DNA of 52,000 nucleotides, from positions 1 through 52,000 of the forward strand of contig JAADGN010000133.1 in NCBI GenBank assembly GCA_013152325.1, read 5' to 3'. The notes under the pieces were generated by a model that worked only from the letters and a program-made list of their open reading frames with translations, was not told the DNA's origin and made no database searches. The position numbers and the translations under genes were made by a program. The DNA comes from Chloroflexota bacterium. GTDB taxonomy: Bacteria > Chloroflexota > Anaerolineae > Anaerolineales > Villigracilaceae. Shown here piece by piece: positions 8,544 to 16,650 of the stretch; within the stretch, counting starts at the first letter, position 1, and every line of letters starts with the position of its first letter.

Positions 8544-8580
8544 AACGCCGCGCCGCGGCGTTGACAGTGTATGGATTCTA
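8544..8580 (-). promoter_or_regulatory. ssb promoter -10 and leader palindrome
   Basis: On the minus strand TAGAAT (8580 to 8575) is a good -10 box. Just downstream, AACGCCGCG (8544-8552) and CGCGGCGTT (8554-8562) form a perfect 9+9 palindrome around one base. It would lie in the ssb 5' leader, between the start of transcription and the ribosome site. No T-run follows it, so it is not a simple terminator. Confidence 0.45.
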
Positions 8581-8600
8581 TTTTACTCTACTTCGGGAAA

Positions 8601-9788
8601 CTAAAGGTCACACATCGCTAACGGAATTTCCATTTCCTGCCGTGTCAGCCCGCCGTGATGACCATAATAGTTTTGCTCAAAGCGGTCTTTCTCATACCAC
8701 CAGACCGACTCATAGCGATAGGGCAGGACGACCAAATTCCCGACCCGCGCCAGGAATGTGTCGGAAATCGTCGGACCAAAATAACCCTGTTCGATCAGGT
8801 CTTGAGTTTTGACCACCGCGGCCTTGCCTTCCAGCCGCGCTTGCAAGAAACTCTGCGCATCGTCGAGCAGGCCGTCTTCGACATACAAGAACATATCGCG
8901 GCACGACCCCGCCGGGACGAGCAGATTCCCGCGGCGGTCGGTCTTGAAAAAGCGTTCCACACCCGCGAAAGCCGGGTCTCGGTTGAGATAGATCGTCGTC
9001 TGCGGGTCGACCTCGACCTGGCCGTGGTCGGCCGTCAGGATGAAGCGCGTCCGTTTTTGCTGACCTGCCAGCGGTTCCAGAAAGTGACGCTGCAAAACGT
9101 GCAGCATCGATTCGATCTCCGCCTCGGCCTGAGGGGAATTTGGCCCGTATTCGTGCAGGATACTGTCCACATCGCCAAAATAGAAACCGACATACAGCGG
9201 CGACTCTTCCTGTTCCAGCAGCGCCCGCAAATTGACCATGGCTTCGGCCAGCGTTTTATATGGATGCCTCGTCGCGCCGGTCATGACCACGTCGGAGTAG
9301 GGCGAGGGCGTGAACTCCTTGTGCTGGAAGATGTGCGGCGACACACCAAGACGACGCAGGCCGGGATAGACCGTCTGGTTGGGATAAAGACGGCGCGGGT
9401 CGATGCCGGTCGGCAAAAGCGTATCACGATCCTTCGTGCCCGCAAAAGAGTAGAGCAGCGGCGCGATGATGGCGTCCAGTTGCGGCTCGTAGTACTGCCA
9501 CTCGAAGACGCCGCTCTGCCCGACCGGCTGTCCCGTGTGCCATGTCGTGACGTGCGCCGCCGTCGTGGACGGGAACTGGGCGGTGATCTTCTCCACCGTC
9601 CCGTGCCGGCTCAGGTATTGAAGAAACGGGGCATCCTGGTGTTTTTCGAAGAAGCGCCAGCCAAAGGCGTCAATCAGGAAAAGAATGACAACTTCGTATT
9701 CCTGCCTCTCGAAAACTGTTTTGATTCTGTCGGGAATGCCCGCAAAGCCGTCCGCGCCGTAGCGGGGTTTGACGAAATCGGGGTGCAT
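8601..9788 (-). CDS. Alkaline-phosphatase-superfamily protein (type I phosphodiesterase/nucleotide pyrophosphatase like)
   Basis: From the ATG at 9788 the protein is 395 residues. It has the superfamily layout: 'VVILFLIDAFGWRF' with the first metal-site Asp, 'QFPSTTAAHVTTWHTG' with the Thr nucleophile region, 'YFGDVDSILHEYGP' and 'FILTADHGQVEV' with late metal ligands. Members hydrolyse phosphomono- or diesters using two metal ions. I chose 9788 over the in-frame ATG at 9833 because GGAGA precedes 9788 and the upstream candidate lies inside a terminator hairpin. There is no signal peptide. Substrate is unknown. Confidence 0.8.
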   Translation of the reverse strand: MHPDFVKPRYGADGFAGIPDRIKTVFERQEYEVVILFLIDAFGWRFFEKHQDAPFLQYLSRHGTVEKITAQFPSTTAAHVTTWHTGQPVGQSGVFEWQYYEPQLDAIIAPLLYSFAGTKDRDTLLPTGIDPRRLYPNQTVYPGLRRLGVSPHIFQHKEFTPSPYSDVVMTGATRHPYKTLAEAMVNLRALLEQEESPLYVGFYFGDVDSILHEYGPNSPQAEAEIESMLHVLQRHFLEPLAGQQKRTRFILTADHGQVEVDPQTTIYLNRDPAFAGVERFFKTDRRGNLLVPAGSCRDMFLYVEDGLLDDAQSFLQARLEGKAAVVKTQDLIEQGYFGPTISDTFLARVGNLVVLPYRYESVWWYEKDRFEQNYYGHHGGLTRQEMEIPLAMCDL

Positions 9789-9800
9789 ATTGTCTCCACG

Positions 9801-9834
9801 AAAAAGCTTTGCGAAGGTGTAGCCCCTTCGCAAA
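9801..9834 (-). terminator. Intrinsic terminator between oxidoreductase and phosphodiesterase genes
   Basis: CCTTCGCAAA (9825-9834) and TTTGCGAAGG (9808-9817) form a perfect 10-bp stem with a 7-nt loop. On the minus strand it is followed by GCTTTTT. It starts 6 nt after the stop of the oxidoreductase gene. Confidence 0.75.
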
Positions 9835-9839
9835 GTTCC

Positions 9840-11147
9840 CTACACTTTTCCCATCATCAGCCGCGCCGCGCGCCGCCCGATCTCCACCGCGAAATTCGTC
9901 CCCCGGTCCCAGGGATAGACCTGGCTCATGCTCGCAAAATACAGCCCTTCGACAGGCGTCTCGATCGTTGGAATGTGCTGAGACTGATTCAACAATGGCA
10001 CCGGTTGGGCATACGCGGATTTGAAAACCCAGACCTTCTTCACCCAATCCCGCTCGAACTTCGGATTGATGCGCTTAAAACTGGGCAAAAACCGTTCCAG
10101 CAATTCATCTTTGCCCAGGCGAAAATACTCGTGCTCCGGATCCAGGTAATCCCCGGCATACACGATATGGTCGCCGCCGAAATGCTCCCGCGAAACGTAG
10201 TTGGTATGCTCGACCAGCGCCAAAAACGGGAAGCCCGCCGACTTCGGCAAATTGAACCAGTAGTAGCCTTCCTCCGAGAGCTGCCGCCTGAGCGACATGA
10301 CCATTACGAGCGCGCCCATGTGTTTGAGTTGGCGCAGCCCGGCAAGGTAATCATTCGGCAGGGATGGGGACAAGCGCGCCATTCCCTGCGGCGAGGCGGT
10401 GACCAGTATCCGGTCGAACGCCTCGTCCCCGGCCTCAGTCTCCACGATCAGACTCCCTTTGGCCTGCTCCCGTTCAATTTTCGTCACCGCCGTCGAGAGC
10501 TTAATCTCCACGTCCATGCCGCGCAGCTTCTCAGCGAAGGCGTCCGCGAAAGCTTGGAATCCGCCTTCAAACGTGCCCAGCCGCGTCGTCCGGGCGTGCA
10601 GCCGCGCCCAGAACCAGGACATGGGCACATCCCTGTAATGCGCGCCGAATTTGCCGATCAGCAGCGGCTCCCACATCTTCTCGTAGACGCGCCGCCCGGC
10701 CCACTTCCGCATCCACGCGTCGGCGGTGACTTTCTCCAGCGCGCGCCAGTTGCTCGTCAGCCGCAAATAGACGCCCACCAGCCCAAAGCGGATCTTGTCC
10801 AATCCCCAACCCAGGCCGGGAAAGAGCAGGGCCTGGACAATCGAGTCAAAGGGGTACCACTTGTCGTTGTGCAGCAGCACGGTGTACGGGCGCGGGAAAA
10901 GCACCTTGTCGCTCAGGCCAAGTTCTTCGATCAGGCCGAGCATGTGCACGTCGCTGGCAAACCAGTGATGGTAGAACCTCTCCACCGACCAGTCCCAATG
11001 CGGCTCTTTGAATCCGCTCGCCAGCCCGCCGACGTGATCGGCTGCCTCGTAGACGGTAATTCCGTGCCCGGCCTTTGCCAGGTCGTACGCGGCAGCCATG
11101 CCGCTGAACCCGGCGCCGACAATTGCTATTTTCATTCTTTTTTCCAT
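9840..11147 (-). CDS. FAD-dependent amine-oxidase-fold oxidoreductase (protoporphyrinogen oxidase / UDP-galactopyranose mutase like)
   Basis: The 435-residue protein opens with an FAD-binding Rossmann motif ('IAIVGAGFSGMAAAYDLA'), then 'YEAADHVGGLA', typical of the NAD(P)-binding-8/amine oxidase fold. Near residue 82 'PYTVLLHNDKWYPF' resembles the flap seen in FAD proteins that act on glycans or polyprenyl sugars. The reaction is not identifiable. The next gene upstream encodes a YbhN-type lipid-flippase-like protein, suggesting envelope lipid or glycan work (inference). An alternative start at 11135 has GGAAAAAAG just before it. Confidence 0.8.
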   Translation of the reverse strand: MEKRMKIAIVGAGFSGMAAAYDLAKAGHGITVYEAADHVGGLASGFKEPHWDWSVERFYHHWFASDVHMLGLIEELGLSDKVLFPRPYTVLLHNDKWYPFDSIVQALLFPGLGWGLDKIRFGLVGVYLRLTSNWRALEKVTADAWMRKWAGRRVYEKMWEPLLIGKFGAHYRDVPMSWFWARLHARTTRLGTFEGGFQAFADAFAEKLRGMDVEIKLSTAVTKIEREQAKGSLIVETEAGDEAFDRILVTASPQGMARLSPSLPNDYLAGLRQLKHMGALVMVMSLRRQLSEEGYYWFNLPKSAGFPFLALVEHTNYVSREHFGGDHIVYAGDYLDPEHEYFRLGKDELLERFLPSFKRINPKFERDWVKKVWVFKSAYAQPVPLLNQSQHIPTIETPVEGLYFASMSQVYPWDRGTNFAVEIGRRAARLMMGKV

Positions 11148-11164
11148 ATCGTTTCACCGCGCAG

Positions 11165-11206
11165 GCGAAGAACCCAAAGTTTTTTGTGTTCCTCCGTGTT
11201 CTTCGC
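11165..11206 (-). repeat. Inverted repeat between YbhN-like and oxidoreductase genes
   Basis: GCGAAGAAC (11165-11173) and GTTCTTCGC (11198-11206) are perfect inverted copies with a 24-nt loop containing a run of six T. The sequence resembles the low-complexity 'ttctttgtgttc' intergenic strings found in many genomes. It may act as a weak terminator or processing site. Confidence 0.4.
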
Positions 11207-11208
11207 GG

Positions 11209-12216
11209 TTAATCCCTCGTCTCTGCCCGCAAAGAATCACTCCACTTGATGCCCTCGCGGGCCATGTAATACAGCCCCAAGGCTGTGATGGGCAGCCACA
11301 ACGCGGCGTGCAATACGAGCGTATATCCCACCGCGGTGGCTTGTTCCACGCCGTAGGCCGTCAACACGGCGATACCCGGCGCGTCGAAGGTGCCGATGTA
11401 CCCCGGCGCAGAGGGGATGGTCGTCGCCAGGTTAACAATGCCGTTCATCAGCATCAGCGCGAAAAAACTGACCTGGAACGAGAAGGCGTGCATCACAAAC
11501 CAGTATTTGCCTGTCTCCAGCAGCCAGATGATCACCGAGGTCAGAAAGACCATCAGCGCGTTGAATGGAGAACGCAGCGAGGCCAATCCGTCGAGAAACT
11601 TGTTCATGATGCCGATGGTTCTCTCATGCAACCGGCGGGGCAGCAGGCGATAGACCAGCCGCAAACCAACCCTGGCCGTCACCCGCGGGAACATGGCCGC
11701 CAACAGAAAGGCAGCCAGCGCCCCCACAAAAGCACCCGCGCCCCACATCGCCAGCGTCTGGATATCGCCAACGAAACCCGAATCGGACGAAGCCAGTTTC
11801 GCCAATTCGGGCAGGTTGAGAAAGACAAAGGCCAGCATAACCACGCCATCGAAGATACGCTCGACGATGACGGTCGCCAACGAAGCCGAGACGGAGACTC
11901 CCTCGCGGCGTTTGAGCACCACCGCGCGCAGCACTTCCCCGGCGCGGGCCGGGAAGATATTGTTGCCCGCGTAGCCGATCGCCACGATGGGAAACATCGT
12001 CCGCGTCGGAACCTGCTTCACCGGGCGCAGCAAATAGTGCCATCGCCAGGCGCGCACCCACACGGCAATAAAATAGACCGCGATCCCCGGCAGCAGCCAG
12101 ATGTAATCGGCATGGATGAGTGTTTCCCAAAACGCGTCCAGTTTCAGGCCGCGCAACGCCAGCCAAATAAAGAGGGCGCTGATGACGACGCCCAACCAAA
12201 GGTGCCATCGTTTCAT
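11209..12216 (-). CDS. YbhN/UPF0104-type integral membrane protein (LPG synthase TM-domain family)
   Basis: The 335-residue protein has about eight hydrophobic helices and family hallmarks: 'WVRAWRWHYLL', 'YAGNNIFPARAGEVLRA', 'VIVERIFDGVVM' and near the end 'PSAPGYIGTFDAP'. This is the membrane domain of lysyl-phosphatidylglycerol synthase, here without the catalytic C-terminal domain. Stand-alone versions are thought to move or accommodate lipids or polyprenyl glycolipids; the substrate here is unknown. The likely -10 (TACAAT) ends 7 nt before the ATG, so the mRNA is probably leaderless. Confidence 0.88.
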   Translation of the reverse strand: MKRWHLWLGVVISALFIWLALRGLKLDAFWETLIHADYIWLLPGIAVYFIAVWVRAWRWHYLLRPVKQVPTRTMFPIVAIGYAGNNIFPARAGEVLRAVVLKRREGVSVSASLATVIVERIFDGVVMLAFVFLNLPELAKLASSDSGFVGDIQTLAMWGAGAFVGALAAFLLAAMFPRVTARVGLRLVYRLLPRRLHERTIGIMNKFLDGLASLRSPFNALMVFLTSVIIWLLETGKYWFVMHAFSFQVSFFALMLMNGIVNLATTIPSAPGYIGTFDAPGIAVLTAYGVEQATAVGYTLVLHAALWLPITALGLYYMAREGIKWSDSLRAETRD

Positions 12217-12223
12217 GGGCGTG

Positions 12224-12265
12224 ATTGTACTCGATGCGTTCAGCCTTGCGAAGGCCGGTTATAAT
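12224..12265. promoter_or_regulatory. Divergent leaderless promoters
   Basis: On the plus strand a perfect TATAAT (12260-12265) is followed by 6 nt and the ATG at 12272. On the minus strand TACAAT (12229 to 12224) is followed by 7 nt and the ATG at 12216. Neither start has a Shine-Dalgarno sequence. The spacing puts transcription initiation at or next to the start codon for both. The -35 elements are poor. Confidence 0.6.
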
Positions 12266-12271
12266 TTCGAC

Positions 12272-12769
12272 ATGCTCAATCAACCTGTTCCCGACTTTAC
12301 CCTGCCCGACCTGGAGGGCAGCCCTCACCGCCTGGGCGACTACCGCGGGCGGATCGTCATCCTGAACTTCTGGTCAGCGGAGTGCCCGCACGCCGAACGC
12401 ACGGACCGGGCGCTGAAGCCCTGGCTGGCAGCCTGGGGCGAAGAGGTGGCGCTGCTCCCGATCGCGGCCAACGCCAACGAGCCGCCAGAGATGCTGGCCG
12501 AGGCCGCACGTCGACGCGGGCTGCCCATCGTCCTGCACGATGCCGATCAAGCGGTAGCAGATATGTTCGGAGCGCAGACCACGCCGCACGTCTTTGTCGT
12601 CGATGCGGAGGGAATTCTGCGCTATCGGGGCGCGTTCGACGACGTCACCTTCCGTCAGCGGGTGGCCACGCGGAACTACGTCGAGGAGGCGGTGGAGGCT
12701 TTGTTGAACGGGAGCAATCCCGAGGTCGCGGAGGTCCCGCCGTTTGGGTGTACCATCGTCCGGTACTGA
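12272..12769 (+). CDS. Redoxin / thioredoxin-fold protein (AhpC-TSA like), single cysteine
   Basis: From the ATG at 12272 the protein is 165 residues and starts 'VPDFTLPDLEG', typical of the AhpC/TSA-TlpA group. The active-site segment is 'NFWSAECPHAER', with one Cys (C38) and no CxxC partner. The cis-Pro loop is 'TTPHVFVVD', and a Cys recurs in the C-terminal 'PFGCTIVRY'. It is probably a thiol peroxidase-like or thiol-disulphide protein in the cytoplasm; no signal peptide is seen. The start was chosen because a TATAAT lies exactly 6 nt upstream and longer frames would run into the divergent gene. Confidence 0.82.
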   Translation: MLNQPVPDFTLPDLEGSPHRLGDYRGRIVILNFWSAECPHAERTDRALKPWLAAWGEEVALLPIAANANEPPEMLAEAARRRGLPIVLHDADQAVADMFGAQTTPHVFVVDAEGILRYRGAFDDVTFRQRVATRNYVEEAVEALLNGSNPEVAEVPPFGCTIVRY

Positions 12770-12811
12770 TTTGCATTTCCATTTTCGTGCAAGAAGCAGT
12801 AGAATAAAACC

Positions 12812-14494
12812 GTGGTCGATATTTCAAAACGAGCCGAGTTTCTCAAAAAAATCCACCTCTTTCAAGGACTGGACGATGACCAGTTGACCGCCATCGCGCG
12901 GGAACTGCAAGAGGTGTCTTACGACGCGGAAGCGACGATCATCGAACAGGGCGCTCCGGCGGACAGCTTTTTCCTGATCTACAGCGGGAAAGTGCGCATC
13001 ACGCGCAAGGAAAGCAAACAGGAACGCCAACTCGCGGTGCTGGTCAGGGGCGACTATTTTGGCGAGGAGGCCCTGCTGACGCGCCGCCGCCGCACCGCAA
13101 CGGTCAGGGCGGAAGGCGATGTAATTCTGTTTGCCCTGTCACGCAAAGACCTTGGCGCCCTGCTGAAGACATCGCCGCAACTTAAACCCAATTTGGAAGT
13201 CTCTATCAAGAGCCGCAAATTGGCCCGCAAGTTACATTTCTCCTGGGTGCGCCCCGACGAAGTGATTTATTTCCTGGCGCGCAAACATCCCATTTTGCTC
13301 TGGCGCGCGCTGGCTGCGCCCGCGCTGGCCCTGACAATCCCCTTTATTTTCCTGATCCTGACCGGGATGACAAACTCGCTCTCCACAAAGATATTGGCGC
13401 TTGCCTTTTTGGCAGCCATCGTTCTGTGGGCGCTTTGGCGCTGGGTAGACTGGGGCAATGACTATTACATCGTGACCAACCAGCGCGTCGTTTGGCTGGA
13501 AAAGGTGATCGGCCTCTACGACAGCCGCCAGGAAGCTCCCTTGAGCACAATCCTTTCCGTAGGCGTCGAGACGGATATGCTCGGCCGCGTAATGGATTTC
13601 GGGAACGTGATCGTGCGCACGTTCGTAGGACGCATCCCGTTCAATCACGTCCATCATCCCTACCAGGCGGCGCACATGATCGAAGAACAGTGGCAGCGCA
13701 CGAAAGAGGTCTCACTCGAAGCCGAGAAAGAGGCCATGAAAGCCGCCATCCGTGAACGCCTGGGATTACCAACAACCAGCAAACCTGTTCAAGATGCGCG
13801 ACCAGAAGCCAAAGTTCCCGGCATGTACAAACCCGGCATCCTGCAAATCCTGGGGACAAATATTTTCAAACTGCGCTACGAAGACAGCGGCACGATCACC
13901 TACCGCAAGCATTGGGTTGTTTTGCTCCAGAAAATCGGAACTCCCAGCATGCTGACACTGTTCATGCTCATTCTAATCGGGTTGCAAACATATCGCCTGT
14001 TTTTTCCCGCCGGGGGAGCCAGCGACGCCAGCAGCACGTTTTTAATCACCCTTTTGATCCTGATTTTGATACCCATCGGCTGGATGATCTACGAATACAT
14101 CGACTGGAGCAACGACATCTTCCAGGTCACCGCGGATCAAATCTTCGACATTGACCGCAAACCGCTCGGGACCGAGGAACGTCGCGCCGCGCCGCTGGAA
14201 AATATCCTGAGCACGGAATACAAACGGCTCGGGCTGTGGGGATACCTTTTCAACTATGGCACGGTTTATATTACCGTGGGCGGCGCGCAGCTCGCTTTTG
14301 AAGACGTCTGGGACCCGGCCGCCGTCCAGCAGGATATTGACCGCCGCCGCATGGCGCGTATCGCCAAGAAGAAGGCCATCGAGAAAAAAGCGGAACGCGA
14401 ACGCATGGCTGAGTGGCTGGCAACATATCATACGAGCGCGGATGAATTCAAGCACGAGGAAAATGATGATGAATATGGGGAAAATCCAGAGTAA
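12812..14494 (+). CDS. Cyclic-nucleotide-binding domain fused to two membrane PH-like modules
   Basis: This 560-residue protein starts at a GTG, 6 nt after TAGAAT. Residues about 5-125 form a CRP-like cNMP-binding domain ('IIEQGAPADSFFLIYSGKVRI', 'GEEALLTRRRRTATVRA'). Two similar modules follow. Each has a helical hairpin in the membrane, a 'WVDWGND' or 'YIDWSND' box, then a PH-like segment ('YYIVTNQRVVWLE...APLSTILSV' and 'IFQVTADQIFDID...APLENILST'). A charged coiled-coil closes the protein. I infer a membrane sensor controlled by a cyclic nucleotide or similar ligand. There is no catalytic domain. The internal duplication is clear. Confidence 0.85.
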   Translation: MVDISKRAEFLKKIHLFQGLDDDQLTAIARELQEVSYDAEATIIEQGAPADSFFLIYSGKVRITRKESKQERQLAVLVRGDYFGEEALLTRRRRTATVRAEGDVILFALSRKDLGALLKTSPQLKPNLEVSIKSRKLARKLHFSWVRPDEVIYFLARKHPILLWRALAAPALALTIPFIFLILTGMTNSLSTKILALAFLAAIVLWALWRWVDWGNDYYIVTNQRVVWLEKVIGLYDSRQEAPLSTILSVGVETDMLGRVMDFGNVIVRTFVGRIPFNHVHHPYQAAHMIEEQWQRTKEVSLEAEKEAMKAAIRERLGLPTTSKPVQDARPEAKVPGMYKPGILQILGTNIFKLRYEDSGTITYRKHWVVLLQKIGTPSMLTLFMLILIGLQTYRLFFPAGGASDASSTFLITLLILILIPIGWMIYEYIDWSNDIFQVTADQIFDIDRKPLGTEERRAAPLENILSTEYKRLGLWGYLFNYGTVYITVGGAQLAFEDVWDPAAVQQDIDRRRMARIAKKKAIEKKAERERMAEWLATYHTSADEFKHEENDDEYGENPE

Positions 14495-14531
14495 AATCAG
14501 GGTATCTTGAGACACAACCGTAGAGGTAAGT

Positions 14532-15035
14532 ATGTCCGTGCGAACTATTGTCACCGTACCAAACGATGTCCTGCGCCGCAAAGCCCGGCCAGTGACAAAG
14601 TTTGACGATAAACTGAAAACACTGATCGATGACATGATCGAGACCATGCGCGAGGCGCCCGGCGTCGGGCTGGCTGCGCCGCAGGTAGCTGTCCCGGAAC
14701 GCGTTATCGTGGTCGAATTCGGCGACGAGGAAGACGAAGAGGTCCCGCCCAAGCTGTACGTGATGGTCAACCCCGAGGTCACGCGCTCGTCCAACGACAC
14801 GGAAATCGGCGTGGAGGGCTGTCTCTCCGTGCCCGGCCTGGTTGGAGAAGTGGAGCGCTCCGTTTCCGTCACGATCAAGGGCAAGAACCGCCACGGCCAG
14901 CCCATGCGTCTCAAAGCAAAAGGCTGGCTGGCGCGCATCTTCCTGCACGAGATCGACCACCTGGACGGCATCCTGTTCACCGACCTGGCGACCAGCATCT
15001 GGCAGCCGGAAGAGCCGATAGAAGACCGCGTGTAG
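14532..15035 (+). CDS. def: Peptide deformylase
   Basis: The 167-residue protein carries all three family motifs: 'GVGLAAPQ', 'EGCLSVPG' with the Cys metal ligand, and 'HEIDHLDG' with the HExxH pair. It removes the formyl group from the initiator methionine of new proteins. AGAGGT lies 7 nt before the ATG. The gene ends 5 nt before recF. A slightly acidic insertion ('GDEEDEEVPP') sits after the first motif. Confidence 0.96.
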   Translation: MSVRTIVTVPNDVLRRKARPVTKFDDKLKTLIDDMIETMREAPGVGLAAPQVAVPERVIVVEFGDEEDEEVPPKLYVMVNPEVTRSSNDTEIGVEGCLSVPGLVGEVERSVSVTIKGKNRHGQPMRLKAKGWLARIFLHEIDHLDGILFTDLATSIWQPEEPIEDRV

Positions 15036-15040
15036 TCTCG

Positions 15041-16249
15041 ATGCACTTAACCCATCTCTCCCTGACCAACTTCCGCAATTTTGCCCGCCTGGATATCGAT
15101 ATACCCCGGCGGGCTGTTTTGCTGGCCGGGAACAATGCACAGGGAAAAACCAGCCTGCTGGAGGCAATTTACTTCCTGGCTGCCTTCACGTCCTTCCAGA
15201 CACACGCAGACCGGCAACTGGTCAATTTCATCGCTGCGCGTGAGAGTCTGGCGGTGGGGCGCATCGTGGCCGATTATCAGCGCGGCGCGTCCAGCCATCG
15301 CCTGGAAGTGCGCCTGATCCTGGAGCCAACCGGCATCAACGGCAAACGTCTGCGCAAGGAAATCCTGCTGGACGGCGTCAAGCGCCCGATCGGTGAGGCC
15401 ATCGGCCAATTCAACGCGGTGCTTTTCGTGCCGCAGATGTCGCAAATCATCGAGGGCGGCCCGGATGAGCGCCGCCGCTATCTCAACCTGACCCTGGCGC
15501 AGACCATCCCGGCCTATGCCCGCACGCTGAGCGACTACGCCCAGGCACTCTCCCAGCGCAACGCGCTGCTCAAACAACTGAGCGAACGCGGCGGAGACCC
15601 GCAGCAACTGTCCTTTTGGGACGAAACCCTGGCCGATAAGGGCGCGCGGCTGATCCTGTGGCGGATTCAGGCCGTTCAGGAGTTGGAAACGCTGGCCGCC
15701 CGCGTGCATCACAACCTGACGCACAGCGCAGAAGTCCTGCGGCTGGCCTATCAACCGGCCTACGATCCGCTGCCGCGTCCGCAGGGACAACCTGCCCTGC
15801 CGCTCGACACGCCCGTAGACCGTTCCGCCCTCGCCCTGGAGACGATCCACGCCGGATTCATCCAACGCCTGGAAGGACTGCGCGGCGAGGAAATCGCTCG
15901 CGGCGTGACCACCATCGGGCCGCACCGCGACGAATTGCGTTTTCTCGCCAACGGCATCGACCTGGGCAATTACGGCTCGCGCGGCCAGATCCGCACCGCG
16001 TTGCTGTCGCTCAAGCTGGCCGAGGTGGACTGGATGAAAGCCCGCACCGGCGAGTGGCCGGTCATCCTGCTCGACGAGGTGATGGCCGAACTGGACATCC
16101 AGCGCCGCGCCGACCTGCTCGATTACCTGGACAAGAGCGAGCAAACCCTGATAACCACCACGGATCTGCAATTCTTCACGCCAGCGTTCGTGGAGCGTGC
16201 AGCTGTCTGGGAGGTAAAGAGCGGGACGATGAAAGCACGCGAGCATTAA
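15041..16249 (+). CDS. recF: DNA replication and repair protein RecF
   Basis: The 402-residue SMC-like ATPase begins 'LTNFRNFARLDIDIP' and has Walker A 'GNNAQGKTSL', the signature region 'EGGPDERRRYLNL', and Walker B 'VILLDEVMAELD'. 'GPHRDELRF' is also a RecF hallmark. RecF loads RecA at gapped DNA with RecO and RecR. In many bacteria it lies beside dnaA and dnaN; here it follows def, and neither of those genes is in the window. Confidence 0.95.
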   Translation: MHLTHLSLTNFRNFARLDIDIPRRAVLLAGNNAQGKTSLLEAIYFLAAFTSFQTHADRQLVNFIAARESLAVGRIVADYQRGASSHRLEVRLILEPTGINGKRLRKEILLDGVKRPIGEAIGQFNAVLFVPQMSQIIEGGPDERRRYLNLTLAQTIPAYARTLSDYAQALSQRNALLKQLSERGGDPQQLSFWDETLADKGARLILWRIQAVQELETLAARVHHNLTHSAEVLRLAYQPAYDPLPRPQGQPALPLDTPVDRSALALETIHAGFIQRLEGLRGEEIARGVTTIGPHRDELRFLANGIDLGNYGSRGQIRTALLSLKLAEVDWMKARTGEWPVILLDEVMAELDIQRRADLLDYLDKSEQTLITTTDLQFFTPAFVERAAVWEVKSGTMKAREH

Positions 16250-16296
16250 CTGCCAAGCCGCCAGCCTACAAATCACGTTTGACGAAAGGAATCCCC

Positions 16297-16650
16297 ATGC
16301 CTGTCAAAAAAATCAGCGCCGTTCAACCCCAAGTCGTCAAAGCCGGAACCAAGACCACCATTCAGGTTCTGATCTCCCCCGAAGAAGGCCCCAACTTCGC
16401 CATGCGCCGGTTCGTGATGCAGCCCGGCGGCAGTATGCCCAAACACACCAACCTCGTCGAGCATGAACAACTGGTGCTCAACGGACGAGCGCGGATCGGC
16501 ATCGGCGACGAGGTCTATGAAGTGGAGAAGGACAACGTGGTCTTCATTCCAGCCGGTGTGCCGCACTGGTACCAGACCATCGGCGACGAGCCTTTCGAAT
16601 TCCTGTGCATGGTTCCCAACAAACCGGACGAGGTCGTAATCCTGGAGTGA
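16297..16650 (+). CDS. Cupin domain protein
   Basis: The 117-residue protein is a single small cupin: 'RRFVMQPGGSMPKHTNLVEHEQLVLNGRA' spans motif 1 and 'FIPAGVPHWYQ' is motif 2. The usual metal ligands H, H, E and H are present, so it should bind a divalent metal. The function is undefined. AAAGGA precedes the ATG. It lies 47 nt after recF and ends just before a strong terminator hairpin shared with the convergent phosphatase gene. Confidence 0.85.
   Translation: MPVKKISAVQPQVVKAGTKTTIQVLISPEEGPNFAMRRFVMQPGGSMPKHTNLVEHEQLVLNGRARIGIGDEVYEVEKDNVVFIPAGVPHWYQTIGDEPFEFLCMVPNKPDEVVILE

Noticed and set aside
8655-11249. 864-residue plus-strand open frame
   Set aside because: It is antisense to the phosphodiesterase-like and FAD oxidoreductase genes, which have clear motifs. 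Its product has no recognisable domain; high GC keeps such frames open.
15658-16296. In-frame upstream extension of the cupin gene
   Set aside because: It overlaps recF in another frame and gives Arg/Pro-rich nonsense. The cupin start at 16297 has an AAAGGA site.
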